From assembly GCF_030161375.1 (NCBI RefSeq), contig NZ_BSSQ01000001.1, positions 372,001 to 436,000 on the forward strand: 64,000 nucleotides of DNA. Reading direction: 5' to 3'. The DNA is from Paenibacillus glycanilyticus. Lineage in GTDB: Bacteria > Bacillota > Bacilli > Paenibacillales > Paenibacillaceae. Of the stretch, positions 26,036 to 34,051 are shown piece by piece (the first letter of the stretch is position 1; each line of letters opens with the position of its first letter). The notes below the pieces were generated by a model. It had not been told where the DNA came from, did no database searches, and saw nothing but the letters and a program-made list of their open reading frames with translations. Both the position numbers and the translations under genes were made by a program.

Positions 26036-26836
26036 TTATACACTTACTGTTCCCCATGCCTCCAGCAGCGCATCCCGAAATAGCCCATCCAGCTGTTCTT
26101 CCTTCAGTCCATCGGCAATATCCAGCTCCTTGGCTGCCCGTTCGAAATAAGTGATTTGCTCCTCAAGATAATCATTCAGCCGCGGAATACGCGGTTCCAT
26201 GCCCAGCTCTTCTCCCGCGCGTTTCCTTGCTAATAACCGCTCAATAACACCGTGCAACTCATGATCAGCGGGTATCGCATCCTCTAACAGTTGCTCGAAC
26301 GGTACTGGCGGCATCATGCCGTATTGCTCAATCCAGCTGCAAGCAAGGAGCGGACGAAGCACGTAGAAATATTTTTTCACCAGAATGGAATCGCCCTGCA
26401 AATATTCCCGGTAATTGCCCTTCGCCATATGGAGATAATGGAACATACAGGACTTTGGCGAAAAAGCATCGCGCGACATCTTCCGGATCCGGTCAGCCGT
26501 CTCGTAAGCCTCGCTGTACACAATTGGCGACTGCAGCCATTCCAGTAGCGGCGGATTCGATTTATGAAATAACGCCAGCGCTTTGCGTAAATCCCAACCG
26601 TTAATATCAAGCATATCGCTAATCGGACGTTCAATGACGTCCCTCCGCTCGCGAATCGATAAGTACCACTCTACTGGCCTTACATACAGAAACCGGACAT
26701 CGTAATCGCTGTCTTTGGACGGGAAACCCCAAGCGCGGGAGCCTGACTCGCAGGCATATAAGATGCGGATATTTTCTTCTCTCTCTATCCGAGCTAGTTC
26801 GTCTTCGATTTTCAATCGGTATTGATCATCAATCAT
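26036..26836 (-). CDS. RlaP-type predicted nucleotidyltransferase (RNA repair associated)
   Basis: A 266-residue polymerase-beta-fold nucleotidyltransferase. The motif CESGSRAWGFPSKDSDYDVRF (about 29-49) has the GS and D-x-D residues that bind NTP and metal. The remaining helical part (NPPLLEWLQSPIVY, YLHMAKGNYREYL) matches the RlaP/YcgL family. Comparative genomics links this family to RNA repair systems, probably adding nucleotides to RNA ends. It starts 15 bases after the slipin stop. No RNA ligase, RtcB or kinase gene is present in the window, so the module would have to use partners elsewhere. Confidence 0.87.
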   Translation of the reverse strand: MIDDQYRLKIEDELARIEREENIRILYACESGSRAWGFPSKDSDYDVRFLYVRPVEWYLSIRERRDVIERPISDMLDINGWDLRKALALFHKSNPPLLEWLQSPIVYSEAYETADRIRKMSRDAFSPKSCMFHYLHMAKGNYREYLQGDSILVKKYFYVLRPLLACSWIEQYGMMPPVPFEQLLEDAIPADHELHGVIERLLARKRAGEELGMEPRIPRLNDYLEEQITYFERAAKELDIADGLKEEQLDGLFRDALLEAWGTVSV

Positions 26837-26851
26837 GTCTACTCCCCCTCC

Positions 26852-27970
26852 CTAACCTGACCGTTTGCCGCCAAGCAGCAGGTTCAACTGTTCAACAAGG
26901 TCGCCTCCGCCGGTGAGGGACACGCTTCCCACGTTATCGCAAATTTTCTCCAGGAACTCAAGCTCCTTCAGACGGTACAACGTGGCGTTCTCGTCCATCA
27001 GCTTCGCCGTATTAAGCAGGCTTCTGGTTGATGCGGTTTCTTCGCGCCGGGTAATGAGATTAGCTTGCGCTTTTTTCTCCGCGAGAAGCACCGTATTCAT
27101 AATGTCCTTCACTTCGCCCGGCAAAATAATATCTTTCACGCCGGCATTCAGAAACTGAACGCCATACTCCCCGCTTCGAACCGCCAGCCTCTCCAGCACA
27201 AAAGCGCCAATCTCCTGCTTCGTGCGTAGCAGCTCATCTAGCTTCAGCGTACCGACATATTCGCGCAAGATTAATTGAAGCTGAATGTACAGCTGCTCTT
27301 CGAACCCTCTGATCTCCATCGCCTTAAGCGGATCCTTCGTCACGTATTGGCTGACAAAATTAAGCCGCAGCGTCACCTTGTCCTCCGTCATCATTTCCTG
27401 TCCGTTCAGATCAAGCTGAAGGCGGCGCATATCTACCGTTTGCACCGTTACCGTAACCGGCGTGCGCCAGAACCGGTATTTGCCCGGACCAAGTTCGCGT
27501 TGCAGTACATTGTCATAGAACAGAAAACCTTTTTCATATCCGGTCACATCATGCGTACTGTAAAGTCCGTTTAGTCTCATCAGATCTGCGCTGTTTAACG
27601 TTGTCGGCAGCTCAAGGTCGCCTGTATTCATGCGGGCAAACGTATGTTTAACCGCAGATTTCCAGTAAGCGTGTTTACCTGCCTTCAGTACGCTGCCGCA
27701 TCGGCCATCTTCGTAGTGAAGTACATATTCATCATCGGCAACGTCGATGATTTGGAGCTCTTCAAGCAGCTTGTCGTCATGCAAGAACAAGGAAAGTTCT
27801 TTGCCGGGCACAACAAACGGCTTTGTAACGTCCATAACGGCTACCGTTATCTTCGAGAAGAATGGAAATTGGTGTTTGCCCGGACCAAGCAGCCTTGCAT
27901 AACTCCCGTCCTTGAAGAGCAGACCGCGTTGATCGTTCTGAATCGTGATTTTATTGATGTATGTAGTCAT
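26852..27970 (-). CDS. Slipin-type SPFH/Band-7 protein
   Basis: A 372-residue protein. The N-terminal 150 residues hold three related beta units of the form DG/DN-x-LGPGKH: LFKDGSYARLLGPGKHQF, HYEDGRCGSVLKAGKHAYW and FYDNVLQRELGPGKYRFW. An SPFH domain follows (MTEDKVTLRLNFVSQYVTKD to GVQFLNAGVKDIILPG), then a coiled, Ala/Thr-rich C-terminal region (LLAEKKAQANLITRREETAS). No clear membrane helix is seen. SPFH proteins form ring or cage scaffolds. AAGGAGG precedes ATG at 27970. It heads a probable operon with RlaP and lies downstream of a tRNA-like RNA on the same strand. Confidence 0.9.
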   Translation of the reverse strand: MTTYINKITIQNDQRGLLFKDGSYARLLGPGKHQFPFFSKITVAVMDVTKPFVVPGKELSLFLHDDKLLEELQIIDVADDEYVLHYEDGRCGSVLKAGKHAYWKSAVKHTFARMNTGDLELPTTLNSADLMRLNGLYSTHDVTGYEKGFLFYDNVLQRELGPGKYRFWRTPVTVTVQTVDMRRLQLDLNGQEMMTEDKVTLRLNFVSQYVTKDPLKAMEIRGFEEQLYIQLQLILREYVGTLKLDELLRTKQEIGAFVLERLAVRSGEYGVQFLNAGVKDIILPGEVKDIMNTVLLAEKKAQANLITRREETASTRSLLNTAKLMDENATLYRLKELEFLEKICDNVGSVSLTGGGDLVEQLNLLLGGKRSG

Positions 27971-28104
27971 AGGTTAATAACCTCCTTGGAATAGGCGCTA
28001 ATGGCGAAAATGCTCCCAAACCCGAAGCGGAATCCGGCTTAAGAACGGCATCTCCCGCTTGCCGGCCGCCTCCTTCCGCTAGCTGGTTGACCATCTTGCA
28101 TGAG

Positions 28105-28248
28105 TCAGCCCGGATTAACGTTCAGAAGCAGCTTTGGAGCAGGGTTCTCCCGTCCGGTATCCGCGGACTGCAGAGCTTCGGCGTTTGGCGCAGCTGTCAG
28201 AGCCTGCCGAGCATTTCCCCAAACGGCATTCGTACAATTGTTTCTCAT
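28105..28248 (-). CDS. Possible 47-codon reading frame between the tRNA-like RNA and slipin
   Basis: An open frame starts MRNNCTNAVWGNARQAL and ends KLLLNVNPG. Its codon pattern looks coding-like (Ala-rich), but the ribosome site is weak and the start lies only a few bases from the RNA's anticodon-like hairpin. A second open frame of similar style follows in another register (MVNQLAEGGGRQAGD, start about 28090) and runs into the slipin start. The pair could be a degraded gene. Low confidence. Confidence 0.2.
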   Translation of the reverse strand: MRNNCTNAVWGNARQALTAAPNAEALQSADTGRENPAPKLLLNVNPG

Positions 28249-28345
28249 TGATCTCGATTAAGAGTCGAGACATCGCTCTACCATGATCGTCTCCCCAGGA
28301 CGATGGTGGATTCGAACCACCGCAATATTAGAGTAAAACGCGTAC
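28232..28345 (-). ncRNA. Structured RNA with circularly permuted tRNA-like domain (Y-RNA-like)
   Basis: Reading the minus strand from 28345 down, the parts come in this order. First a T-arm GGTGG-TTCGAAT-CCACC (about 28318-28302). Then an acceptor-like stem ATCGTC/GACGAT capped by the loop CTGGGGA. Then a D-arm-like TGGTAGAGC. Last an anticodon-like hairpin TCTCGA-CTCTTAA-TCGAGA, whose loop is that of tRNA-Lys(CUU). The outer flanks can pair imperfectly (GTAC with GTAC, CTC with GAG, ATTG with CAAT), closing the RNA at the variable-loop position. This is a tRNA with 3' and 5' halves swapped. Enteric Y RNAs carry tRNA-like domains, and SPFH proteins have been linked to a tRNA-like RNA. Exact ends are estimates. 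Confidence 0.65.
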
Positions 28346-28480
28346 CAGATCCGAAAGCATACCGCGTACAGAGGCTGTACCGGCACTGCGGGATCTTCAT
28401 TCGTCGAAATCCCAACCCGGTTCGGTCCGGCCGTTTGTTTTACATCCTCATTATGCTTGATGCTACGCTACCGGAACATG

Positions 28481-28597
28481 GCGGAAGTATGGCGATCGAA
28501 AACTTTTGGAAGAAATAGTGGGGTTCTCTTTCTTCCAAAAGTTACTACGGAAGCATACGCTTATTTTTCCGAAGGAAAAATCGCTTCGGAAGCATAC
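28481..28597. repeat. CGGAAGCATAC repeats with a palindrome
   Basis: CGGAAGCATAC occurs at 28548-28558 and 28586-28596, with a variant GCGGAAGTATG near 28481. Between the two exact copies lies the palindrome ATTTTTCC-GAA-GGAAAAAT (28564-28582). This looks like a dispersed intergenic repeat cassette. Confidence 0.55.
28501..28543. terminator. Long intergenic hairpin (14-base stem)
   Basis: AACTTTTGGAAGAA and its exact complement flank a 15-base loop. It lies in the divergent gap between the WYL genes and the tRNA-like RNA. Neither orientation follows a known gene end, so it may be part of a leader, a repeat element or a boundary hairpin rather than a true terminator. Confidence 0.5.
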
Positions 28598-28676
28598 CGA
28601 GCACCTATCCCGTTCCCCCGCCCCTTGTTACAATAGAGATAACTACCTCTTCCAAAATGAAAGGGGCCAATGAACC

Positions 28677-30029
28677 GTGGCAAAAGAAAGCTTTGATAAA
28701 GAAATCCAATTTCTGCGCATGCTTGTTCTGACGAGCGGGGCTTATAGCCGGCAGCAGTTCGCCGAGCGGCTTGGCATTTCGGTACATACCTTCGACAAAA
28801 CGATCCGGCGCTTGAAGGATATTGCGGGGACGGTTAAGCAGCAGCCTGCCGAGGATCACAATACAGCCATTCACAATATGCTTCGCGCGAGTTATTACGA
28901 GTCGGCAGACCCGCTTCTGCTATTTCTGTTCCGCTCCAAATCATTGAAGGAATCGGAGAGCTATAGATTGTCGCTCCTTATTGCCGCTTTGCAGGAACAG
29001 TCGTTAACTCCTTTGGAGCTGCTCGATCGTTGCTGTGAAGGGATTCCCGAGGAACTCGCCCTTCCGGATGAGAAAACAATCCGCTCCGATCTCAAATATT
29101 TGGAACAAGCCGGCGTGATCCGGAAGCTTCCTGGAGGCAGACCGAGCAAATATACCGCAAATAATGATTTTGTCAGCCTGTTATCCGATGAAGAGTTATC
29201 GGACTTGTATGCGTTTGTAGACGTGATGGCCAATACGCAAGTTCCTTCCGTTCAGGGCTACCTTCTTAGAGACAGCCTGAAAAAAGCGCTGAAGCGGCGG
29301 CAACTGCCGGACGGGGCAAGCGATCTTTTCCTTTATAAGTACCATTATCATTCGCGCATACTGGACGAAGCGCATCTATATACGATCATGCAGGCGATTG
29401 CGTCCAGGCGAAAGCTGAGCTTCCATTACTTCACGCCCAAGTCGAATCAAAGCTATCATTCGAAAAACACAAACCCGCTTTTCGCTCGCCAGTCCGAAGG
29501 ACGGCATACGGAGATGCTTCCTCTCAAAGTTGCTTATGATCATCAGTACGGAAGATGGTATTTGCTTGGATATGGCTCGGGCCGTTCCCAAATCGCGATT
29601 TGCCGGATGGAAGGTATAACGCAGCTGGAGGAAAGCGGAGTTGTATCGGAGGACGAGTATGCGACAAGGTTAGCGGCGCTTGAGCGCAACACAAGATACA
29701 GCTGGTTGGTCGATATGGGAAGGCCTGTCTTGGTGAAGGTTAGATTTTATAATCCGGAAGGGGCAAAAAGAAACTTCATTAAAGAACGGGTACAGCTTCA
29801 GGGGCAATGGGGCGAAATTACGGAAGAGAATGATACCTCATTCCTGTTCGAGATTACGGTTAACGGCACGCAGGAAATCAAACCTTGGCTGCGAAGCTTT
29901 GGCTCCAGCTGCGAAGTGCTCGAACCTGCGCCGCTGCGGAAGGAATTTATTAAGGAATGGAAGGAGCTGGCGGCTTATTATGAACCTGTTCGAAAAAATA
30001 TTCAATTACCGCATGATGGCACAGCTTGA
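28677..30029 (+). CDS. WYL-domain transcriptional regulator
   Basis: A 450-residue protein from GTG at 28677 with AAAGGGG upstream. The N-terminal part has a winged helix-turn-helix (YSRQQFAERLGISVHTFDKT) and a second DNA-binding-like segment near 120-160 (DEKTIRSDLKYLEQAGVI). The WYL domain (RRKLSFHYFTP to YDHQYGRWYLLGYGSGR) and a C-terminal WCX-like domain follow. WYL domains bind nucleic acid ligands in several regulators of DNA damage and defence. The gene is divergent from the slipin operon and overlaps the second WYL gene by 50 bases. It probably senses RNA or DNA fragments and controls this locus; that is inference. Confidence 0.87.
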   Translation: MAKESFDKEIQFLRMLVLTSGAYSRQQFAERLGISVHTFDKTIRRLKDIAGTVKQQPAEDHNTAIHNMLRASYYESADPLLLFLFRSKSLKESESYRLSLLIAALQEQSLTPLELLDRCCEGIPEELALPDEKTIRSDLKYLEQAGVIRKLPGGRPSKYTANNDFVSLLSDEELSDLYAFVDVMANTQVPSVQGYLLRDSLKKALKRRQLPDGASDLFLYKYHYHSRILDEAHLYTIMQAIASRRKLSFHYFTPKSNQSYHSKNTNPLFARQSEGRHTEMLPLKVAYDHQYGRWYLLGYGSGRSQIAICRMEGITQLEESGVVSEDEYATRLAALERNTRYSWLVDMGRPVLVKVRFYNPEGAKRNFIKERVQLQGQWGEITEENDTSFLFEITVNGTQEIKPWLRSFGSSCEVLEPAPLRKEFIKEWKELAAYYEPVRKNIQLPHDGTA

Positions 30030-30840
30030 TGAGCATGGCGCCATTGCGGTTACCGCCCAGGAACGGCAATGGCTCCTTATGATGCTGGAGCATCCGGATG
30101 CGACTGCCGCTATTGAACCGGATACGCTCATCAGACTCCGTCAATATCTAGGCGGTTCCGATGAGCGAGCCGACTCCTTCCAATCCATCATTGTAGAAAA
30201 AGCAGGCAGCACGGCTTCCACCTTGTACCATCCCCTGCTGCGAACATTAAGGCAGTTGATTGTGAACAAATCAGGCATGCAGCTCTTGCATACCCGGAAG
30301 GACGGCAATCCCCTCCCGCTTCAGACCGGCGTTCCTTACAAGCTGGAGTATTCCATGGTGAAACGGGAGTGGTATTTGCTCTGGTACAACCGTCGAACAC
30401 GCTCGCTTATGACAACCCGGTTAAGAAGCATCGTCCATGTAGAGAATATGCCGGTAAGCGGGGAATTTTTCGCTCAAGCCGCCGCAGTGCTAACCAATCA
30501 GCTGGAGAAACGCATGCAGCATGCCACCGTCGAGATCATCCCCGCCTACAATAAAGAATTGTCGCGAATATTATATGCCTTTTCTTGCTTCGACAAACAG
30601 GTTCATTATGATGAGCTTGCCGATACGTATTTGATTAAGCTAAGCTTCCTCGGAGATGAGACCGAATACGTGCTGTCCAAGCTAAGGTTTCTTGGTTTGC
30701 GCGTACGCGTAACCGATCATCCTTATATGAAATTCCGGATGCGGGAAGCGGCGCATAAATCTTTAGCCCGTTACGGCTATTCCTCAGTCCTCGAACCGGC
30801 TCAGGACAATGACGGCATTATGTCCGCCGAAGCCGAATGA
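29980..30840 (+). CDS. Second WYL-domain protein
   Basis: The 286-residue product starts MNLFEKIFNYRMMAQLDEHG at 29980 inside the end of the first WYL gene (50-base overlap, different frame), so translation is coupled. The middle holds a WYL core (LEYSMVKREWYLLWYNRRTR, then TRLRSIVHVE), and the end resembles the WCX extension (LIKLSFLGDETEYVLSKLRF). The N-terminus lacks an obvious helix-turn-helix, so it may be a ligand-binding partner of the first protein, like heterodimeric WYL regulators. The 3' end overlaps the convergent fabF gene by 57 bases. Confidence 0.8.
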   Translation: MNLFEKIFNYRMMAQLDEHGAIAVTAQERQWLLMMLEHPDATAAIEPDTLIRLRQYLGGSDERADSFQSIIVEKAGSTASTLYHPLLRTLRQLIVNKSGMQLLHTRKDGNPLPLQTGVPYKLEYSMVKREWYLLWYNRRTRSLMTTRLRSIVHVENMPVSGEFFAQAAAVLTNQLEKRMQHATVEIIPAYNKELSRILYAFSCFDKQVHYDELADTYLIKLSFLGDETEYVLSKLRFLGLRVRVTDHPYMKFRMREAAHKSLARYGYSSVLEPAQDNDGIMSAEAE

Positions 30841-32022
30841 ATTGGAGAGACCGATGCGCAGCGGAGCTGACTTTGCTGTAGTGGGCACATTGCTTAATCC
30901 GCATTCCGGATCAAGCTGTTCCAGGTTAATCGTTGGCGGCACGATTCCCTCGCGCAAACTTTGAAGCAAGGCAATCGCCTCAACGCCGCCGGCCGCTCCC
31001 AGCATATGCCCCAGCATCGACTTGTTCGCCGTTACTGCGATCCGGCTGGCGTCCGTACCGAATAATCGGGTGATCGCTTGCCCCTCCGAGCGGTCTCCAA
31101 GACCTGTGCTTGTGGCATGCGCGCTAATCATATCCACTTCTTCAGGAGAGATGCCCGCGTCAGCAAGAGCAGTCCTCATTGCGGTGTATGCTCCGGTTCC
31201 TTCCGGATGCGTTGCTACAATATGATAAGCATCCGAGCTTGCCCCGTAACCTAACACTTCGCCGTAAATCCGAGCTTCCCGTTTCTTCGCATGAGTCAGA
31301 GACTCGAGCACAACGATACCCGCTCCCTCCGACATGACAAACCCGTCACGGTTCTGATCGAAAGGCCGGCTGGCTTTCGTTGGTTCCTCATTGCGGGAAG
31401 ATAACGCCTGCGCGTTGCCAAAGCTGGCAAGCGACAGTTCATTGACCGTTGCCTCAGCGCCGCCGGCAATAACCACATCCGCTATTCCAAGGCGGATAAG
31501 CCGCATCGCTTCGCCAATCGCCGTATTTCCGATGGAGCAGGCCGTAACGGGCGCAAGAGTAGGACCGGTTAATTGGTACCTGATACTGATCGTCGCCGCC
31601 GCCATATTGGCAATCATCATAGGAACAAGCAGCGGGCTGACGCGCTCGGGACCGCGGGTTCGCAATATTTCATCCTGCTCCATCAGCGTGCTTAATCCGC
31701 CAATCCCCGAACCGACATATACCCCAATCCGATCGCGATCCATCTCATTTAGCTTAAGTCCGGAATCCGTTATCGCCTGATCCGCGGCGGCAACGGCGAA
31801 TTGCACGAAACGGTCCATCTTCCTTGCTTCCTTGCGGCCAAACAACGCTTCCGGATCAAAATCGGCCACAACACCCGCTATTTTTGTTTTCAATCTTTCT
31901 GTATCAAACGCATCTATGCGGGCTATCCCTGACTCTCCCCGTTTCATCCGGGTCCACAACTCCTCAACCGATTGTCCAAGCGGCGAAATAACGCCCATAC
32001 CCGTAACAACTACACGTTCCAT
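30784..32022 (-). CDS. fabF: 3-oxoacyl-[acyl-carrier-protein] synthase II
   Basis: A 412-residue condensing enzyme of normal length. The Cys-His-His triad is visible: Cys162 in VTACSIGNTAIGEA, His302 in SAHATSTGLGD and His339 in NKSMLGHMLGAAG. It extends acyl-ACP with malonyl-ACP in fatty acid synthesis. AGGAG precedes ATG at 32022. There is no fatty acid synthesis cluster around it, and the active-site neighbourhood reads CSIGNT instead of the more common CATGT/CATST. It may therefore be a second copy with a special role. Its 3' end overlaps the WYL gene by 57 bases. Confidence 0.9.
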   Translation of the reverse strand: MERVVVTGMGVISPLGQSVEELWTRMKRGESGIARIDAFDTERLKTKIAGVVADFDPEALFGRKEARKMDRFVQFAVAAADQAITDSGLKLNEMDRDRIGVYVGSGIGGLSTLMEQDEILRTRGPERVSPLLVPMMIANMAAATISIRYQLTGPTLAPVTACSIGNTAIGEAMRLIRLGIADVVIAGGAEATVNELSLASFGNAQALSSRNEEPTKASRPFDQNRDGFVMSEGAGIVVLESLTHAKKREARIYGEVLGYGASSDAYHIVATHPEGTGAYTAMRTALADAGISPEEVDMISAHATSTGLGDRSEGQAITRLFGTDASRIAVTANKSMLGHMLGAAGGVEAIALLQSLREGIVPPTINLEQLDPECGLSNVPTTAKSAPLRIGLSNSFGFGGHNAVIVLSRFED

Positions 32023-32172
32023 ATTGTTCAACTCCTCACGAGAATCTAGTTTAATCCTCAAAATTAGTACCTGATATTAAATTATGTTGCCATATAGAGT
32101 ATCCTATTACAAGTTGTCGTTTATCCTAGTATAATGAGTAACAGGATCCCCGATTTGGAGGTACTTCTTAAG

Positions 32173-33030
32173 ATGAATAACAAGACGAGGCTTGCCGCGC
32201 TTTCCAGCTTTCTCAAAACCCAACGGGCCAAGCTAACCCCCGAAGAGGTTGGGTTTCCTCCCGGCAGCCGGAGAAGAACGCCCGGACTGAGACGCGAAGA
32301 AGTGGCGGCGCTTGCAGGCGTTAGCACGACCTGGTATACATGGCTGGAACAAGGCCGGGACATTCAAGCTTCGCCGAATGTGCTGGATGCTATTGCTTCC
32401 GCCTTGCGTTTAACGCATGATGAACGCAATTATCTTTACGGTCTGGCCATTGAGCCCGGAGCTGGCCCGTCCATCACGGCCGAAATGCCGGCTTATTCAT
32501 CGGATGCGGTTAGCCCGCCTCTTCGCAAAATTTTGCAGGAGCTCAAGCAATGTCCATCGATTATATCGGACCGCCGCTGTCAGATTGTCGGCTGGAACGA
32601 AGCAGCCGCCCATGTCTTTGTCGACTTTGCTCTAATTCCCGAGCATGAGCGGAATATGATCCGCCTCCTGTTCACCCGTAAAGAACTTCGCCGGTTAGCC
32701 GTCAACTGGAAGCAGTTCGCAAGCGGATTTCTGTCGATCTTCCGGGCTTATTACGGACAATATGTAGAGGACAACTGGTATGATCAATTTTTGAGGGAAA
32801 TGACGGAGCTGCATCCGGACTTTCAGGAGCTCTGGGAGCATAGCGAGGTCAGGACAGCCCCTGAGGTTGTACTGGAATTCCGGCATGCCAAGGCGGGGAA
32901 AATGCTCTTCCATCTCACATCCTTGCAGCTGCAAGGCGGATCCGATCTCCGCTGCAGCATTTACACTCCTGCGCCGGATAGCGATACGGAAGAGAAATTA
33001 AGCAAGCTGATGCGCGGAAAGCCGTCTTAG
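32173..33030 (+). CDS. XRE family regulator with MmyB-like ligand domain
   Basis: A 285-residue protein. The N-terminal helix-turn-helix block RRTPGLRREEVAALAGVSTT with YTWLEQGRDIQASP is the hallmark of MmyB-like regulators. The C-terminal PAS-like domain (VGWNEAAAHVFVDF) binds a hydrophobic ligand in relatives. GGAGG lies eleven bases before the start at 32173. It is divergent from fabF across a 150-base gap and may sense a lipid and control fabF; this is inferred from position. Confidence 0.9.
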   Translation: MNNKTRLAALSSFLKTQRAKLTPEEVGFPPGSRRRTPGLRREEVAALAGVSTTWYTWLEQGRDIQASPNVLDAIASALRLTHDERNYLYGLAIEPGAGPSITAEMPAYSSDAVSPPLRKILQELKQCPSIISDRRCQIVGWNEAAAHVFVDFALIPEHERNMIRLLFTRKELRRLAVNWKQFASGFLSIFRAYYGQYVEDNWYDQFLREMTELHPDFQELWEHSEVRTAPEVVLEFRHAKAGKMLFHLTSLQLQGGSDLRCSIYTPAPDSDTEEKLSKLMRGKPS

Positions 33031-33060
33031 CCTGAATCAGGCCAAAGACGGCTTTCTTTT
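33018..33060 (+). terminator. Intrinsic terminator after the MmyB-type regulator
   Basis: Stem AAAGCCGTCTT/AAGACGGCTTT with inner hairpin GCCTGA/TCAGGC, followed by a T run. The stem overlaps the last codons of the regulator gene. Confidence 0.88.
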
Positions 33061-33072
33061 TACAACAATAAT

Positions 33073-33939
33073 TTAAGCTTCGGCAACCATCCGGTTCGTT
33101 AACGCACCAAGCTTTTCGATCTCGATCGTAACGACATCTCCGGCTTGGAGATACACCTGCTTCTCAGCTGGATAACCCATTACGACACCTTCCGGCGTAC
33201 CGGTTAGAATAATATCGCCAGGGGACAACGTCATGCATTGCGAAATATAGCTGACGATTTCCTTGCAATTAAAAATCATATCCGACGTATTCGAATCCTG
33301 CCGAACCTCTCCGTTTACCATGCAGCTGATCCGCAAAGCATTGGGATCCCCTACTTCATCCTTGGATACGAGGTATGGACCAACCGGAGCGAAATTATCG
33401 CAAGATTTGCCCGCTAGCCACTGGCTTGTCCGGGTTTGCAGATCGCGGGCTGACAGATCGTTGGATGCGCTGTAACCAAATACATAATCGAGCGCCTCGT
33501 CCACCGATACATTTTTCGCCGTGCGTCCAATGACAATCGCAAGCTCCGCTTCATAATCAACCTTTTGTGTCGACCGCGGCAAAGGAACATCCTCGCCATG
33601 CGCGGCCAGCGCGTTGCTGAACTTGCTGAACAAGATTGGGTACTCCGGCAGCGGCATATTCGTCTCTTCCGCATGTTTCCTATAATTAAGACCGATACAA
33701 ATGATTTTGCCTTGTTCCGGGACGCTAGGTCCAAAAACAATTTCCGACTCATCCAAGTAACGAACTTGCCCTTCCTTGCATTCTTTCACGTACTGCCGGA
33801 GCTGGTTAAGCTCAGCGTCTCCGCCTTGCAATAAGCCGTTTAAGGTAGTATGGCCGGCATCCACAATGCCTAATTCCGTATGTACGCCTAATCGATAAGC
33901 AGTAGTTGCTGCTATTTCCTTGAATTGGACTAATTTCAC
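33073..33939 (-). CDS. Fumarylacetoacetate hydrolase (FAH) family protein
   Basis: A 288-residue enzyme of the FAH superfamily. ICIGLNYRKHAEETN and the metal-binding part VDYEAELAIVIGR, then TPEGVVMGY near the end, are typical. GTG at 33939 is chosen because GGGAGGG lies seven bases upstream; no ATG is so placed. The family includes acylpyruvate hydrolases, oxaloacetate decarboxylases and hydratases in aromatic breakdown. The neighbours give no pathway, so the substrate stays open. Confidence 0.88.
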   Translation of the reverse strand: MKLVQFKEIAATTAYRLGVHTELGIVDAGHTTLNGLLQGGDAELNQLRQYVKECKEGQVRYLDESEIVFGPSVPEQGKIICIGLNYRKHAEETNMPLPEYPILFSKFSNALAAHGEDVPLPRSTQKVDYEAELAIVIGRTAKNVSVDEALDYVFGYSASNDLSARDLQTRTSQWLAGKSCDNFAPVGPYLVSKDEVGDPNALRISCMVNGEVRQDSNTSDMIFNCKEIVSYISQCMTLSPGDIILTGTPEGVVMGYPAEKQVYLQAGDVVTIEIEKLGALTNRMVAEA

Positions 33940-34005
33940 GAATATGCCCTCCCCGTATTCCAATGGTCTACAATTGATTTCTCCTACATTATAGGACAAA
34001 AAAAA

Positions 34006-34039
34006 CTCCCCGCACAGCTACGAAAGCCATGCGGGGGAG
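34006..34039 (-). terminator. Intrinsic terminator after the triple-repeat surface protein
   Basis: Stem CTCCCCGCA with a near-perfect complement (one extra G) at 34030-34039. On the minus strand a run of eight T residues follows. It is just after the stop at 34052. Confidence 0.88.
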
Positions 34040-34051
34040 AACAGGAGATGC

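Noticed and set aside
28303..28518. Plus-strand frame starting MVDSNHR
   Set aside because: This is the usual false protein produced by reading the complement of a T-arm; it lies across the tRNA-like RNA and has no ribosome site.
29830..29979. N-terminal extension of the second WYL gene
   Set aside because: The open frame extends upstream, but that part is out of frame with and inside the first WYL gene and has no ribosome site; the start at 29980 fits better.
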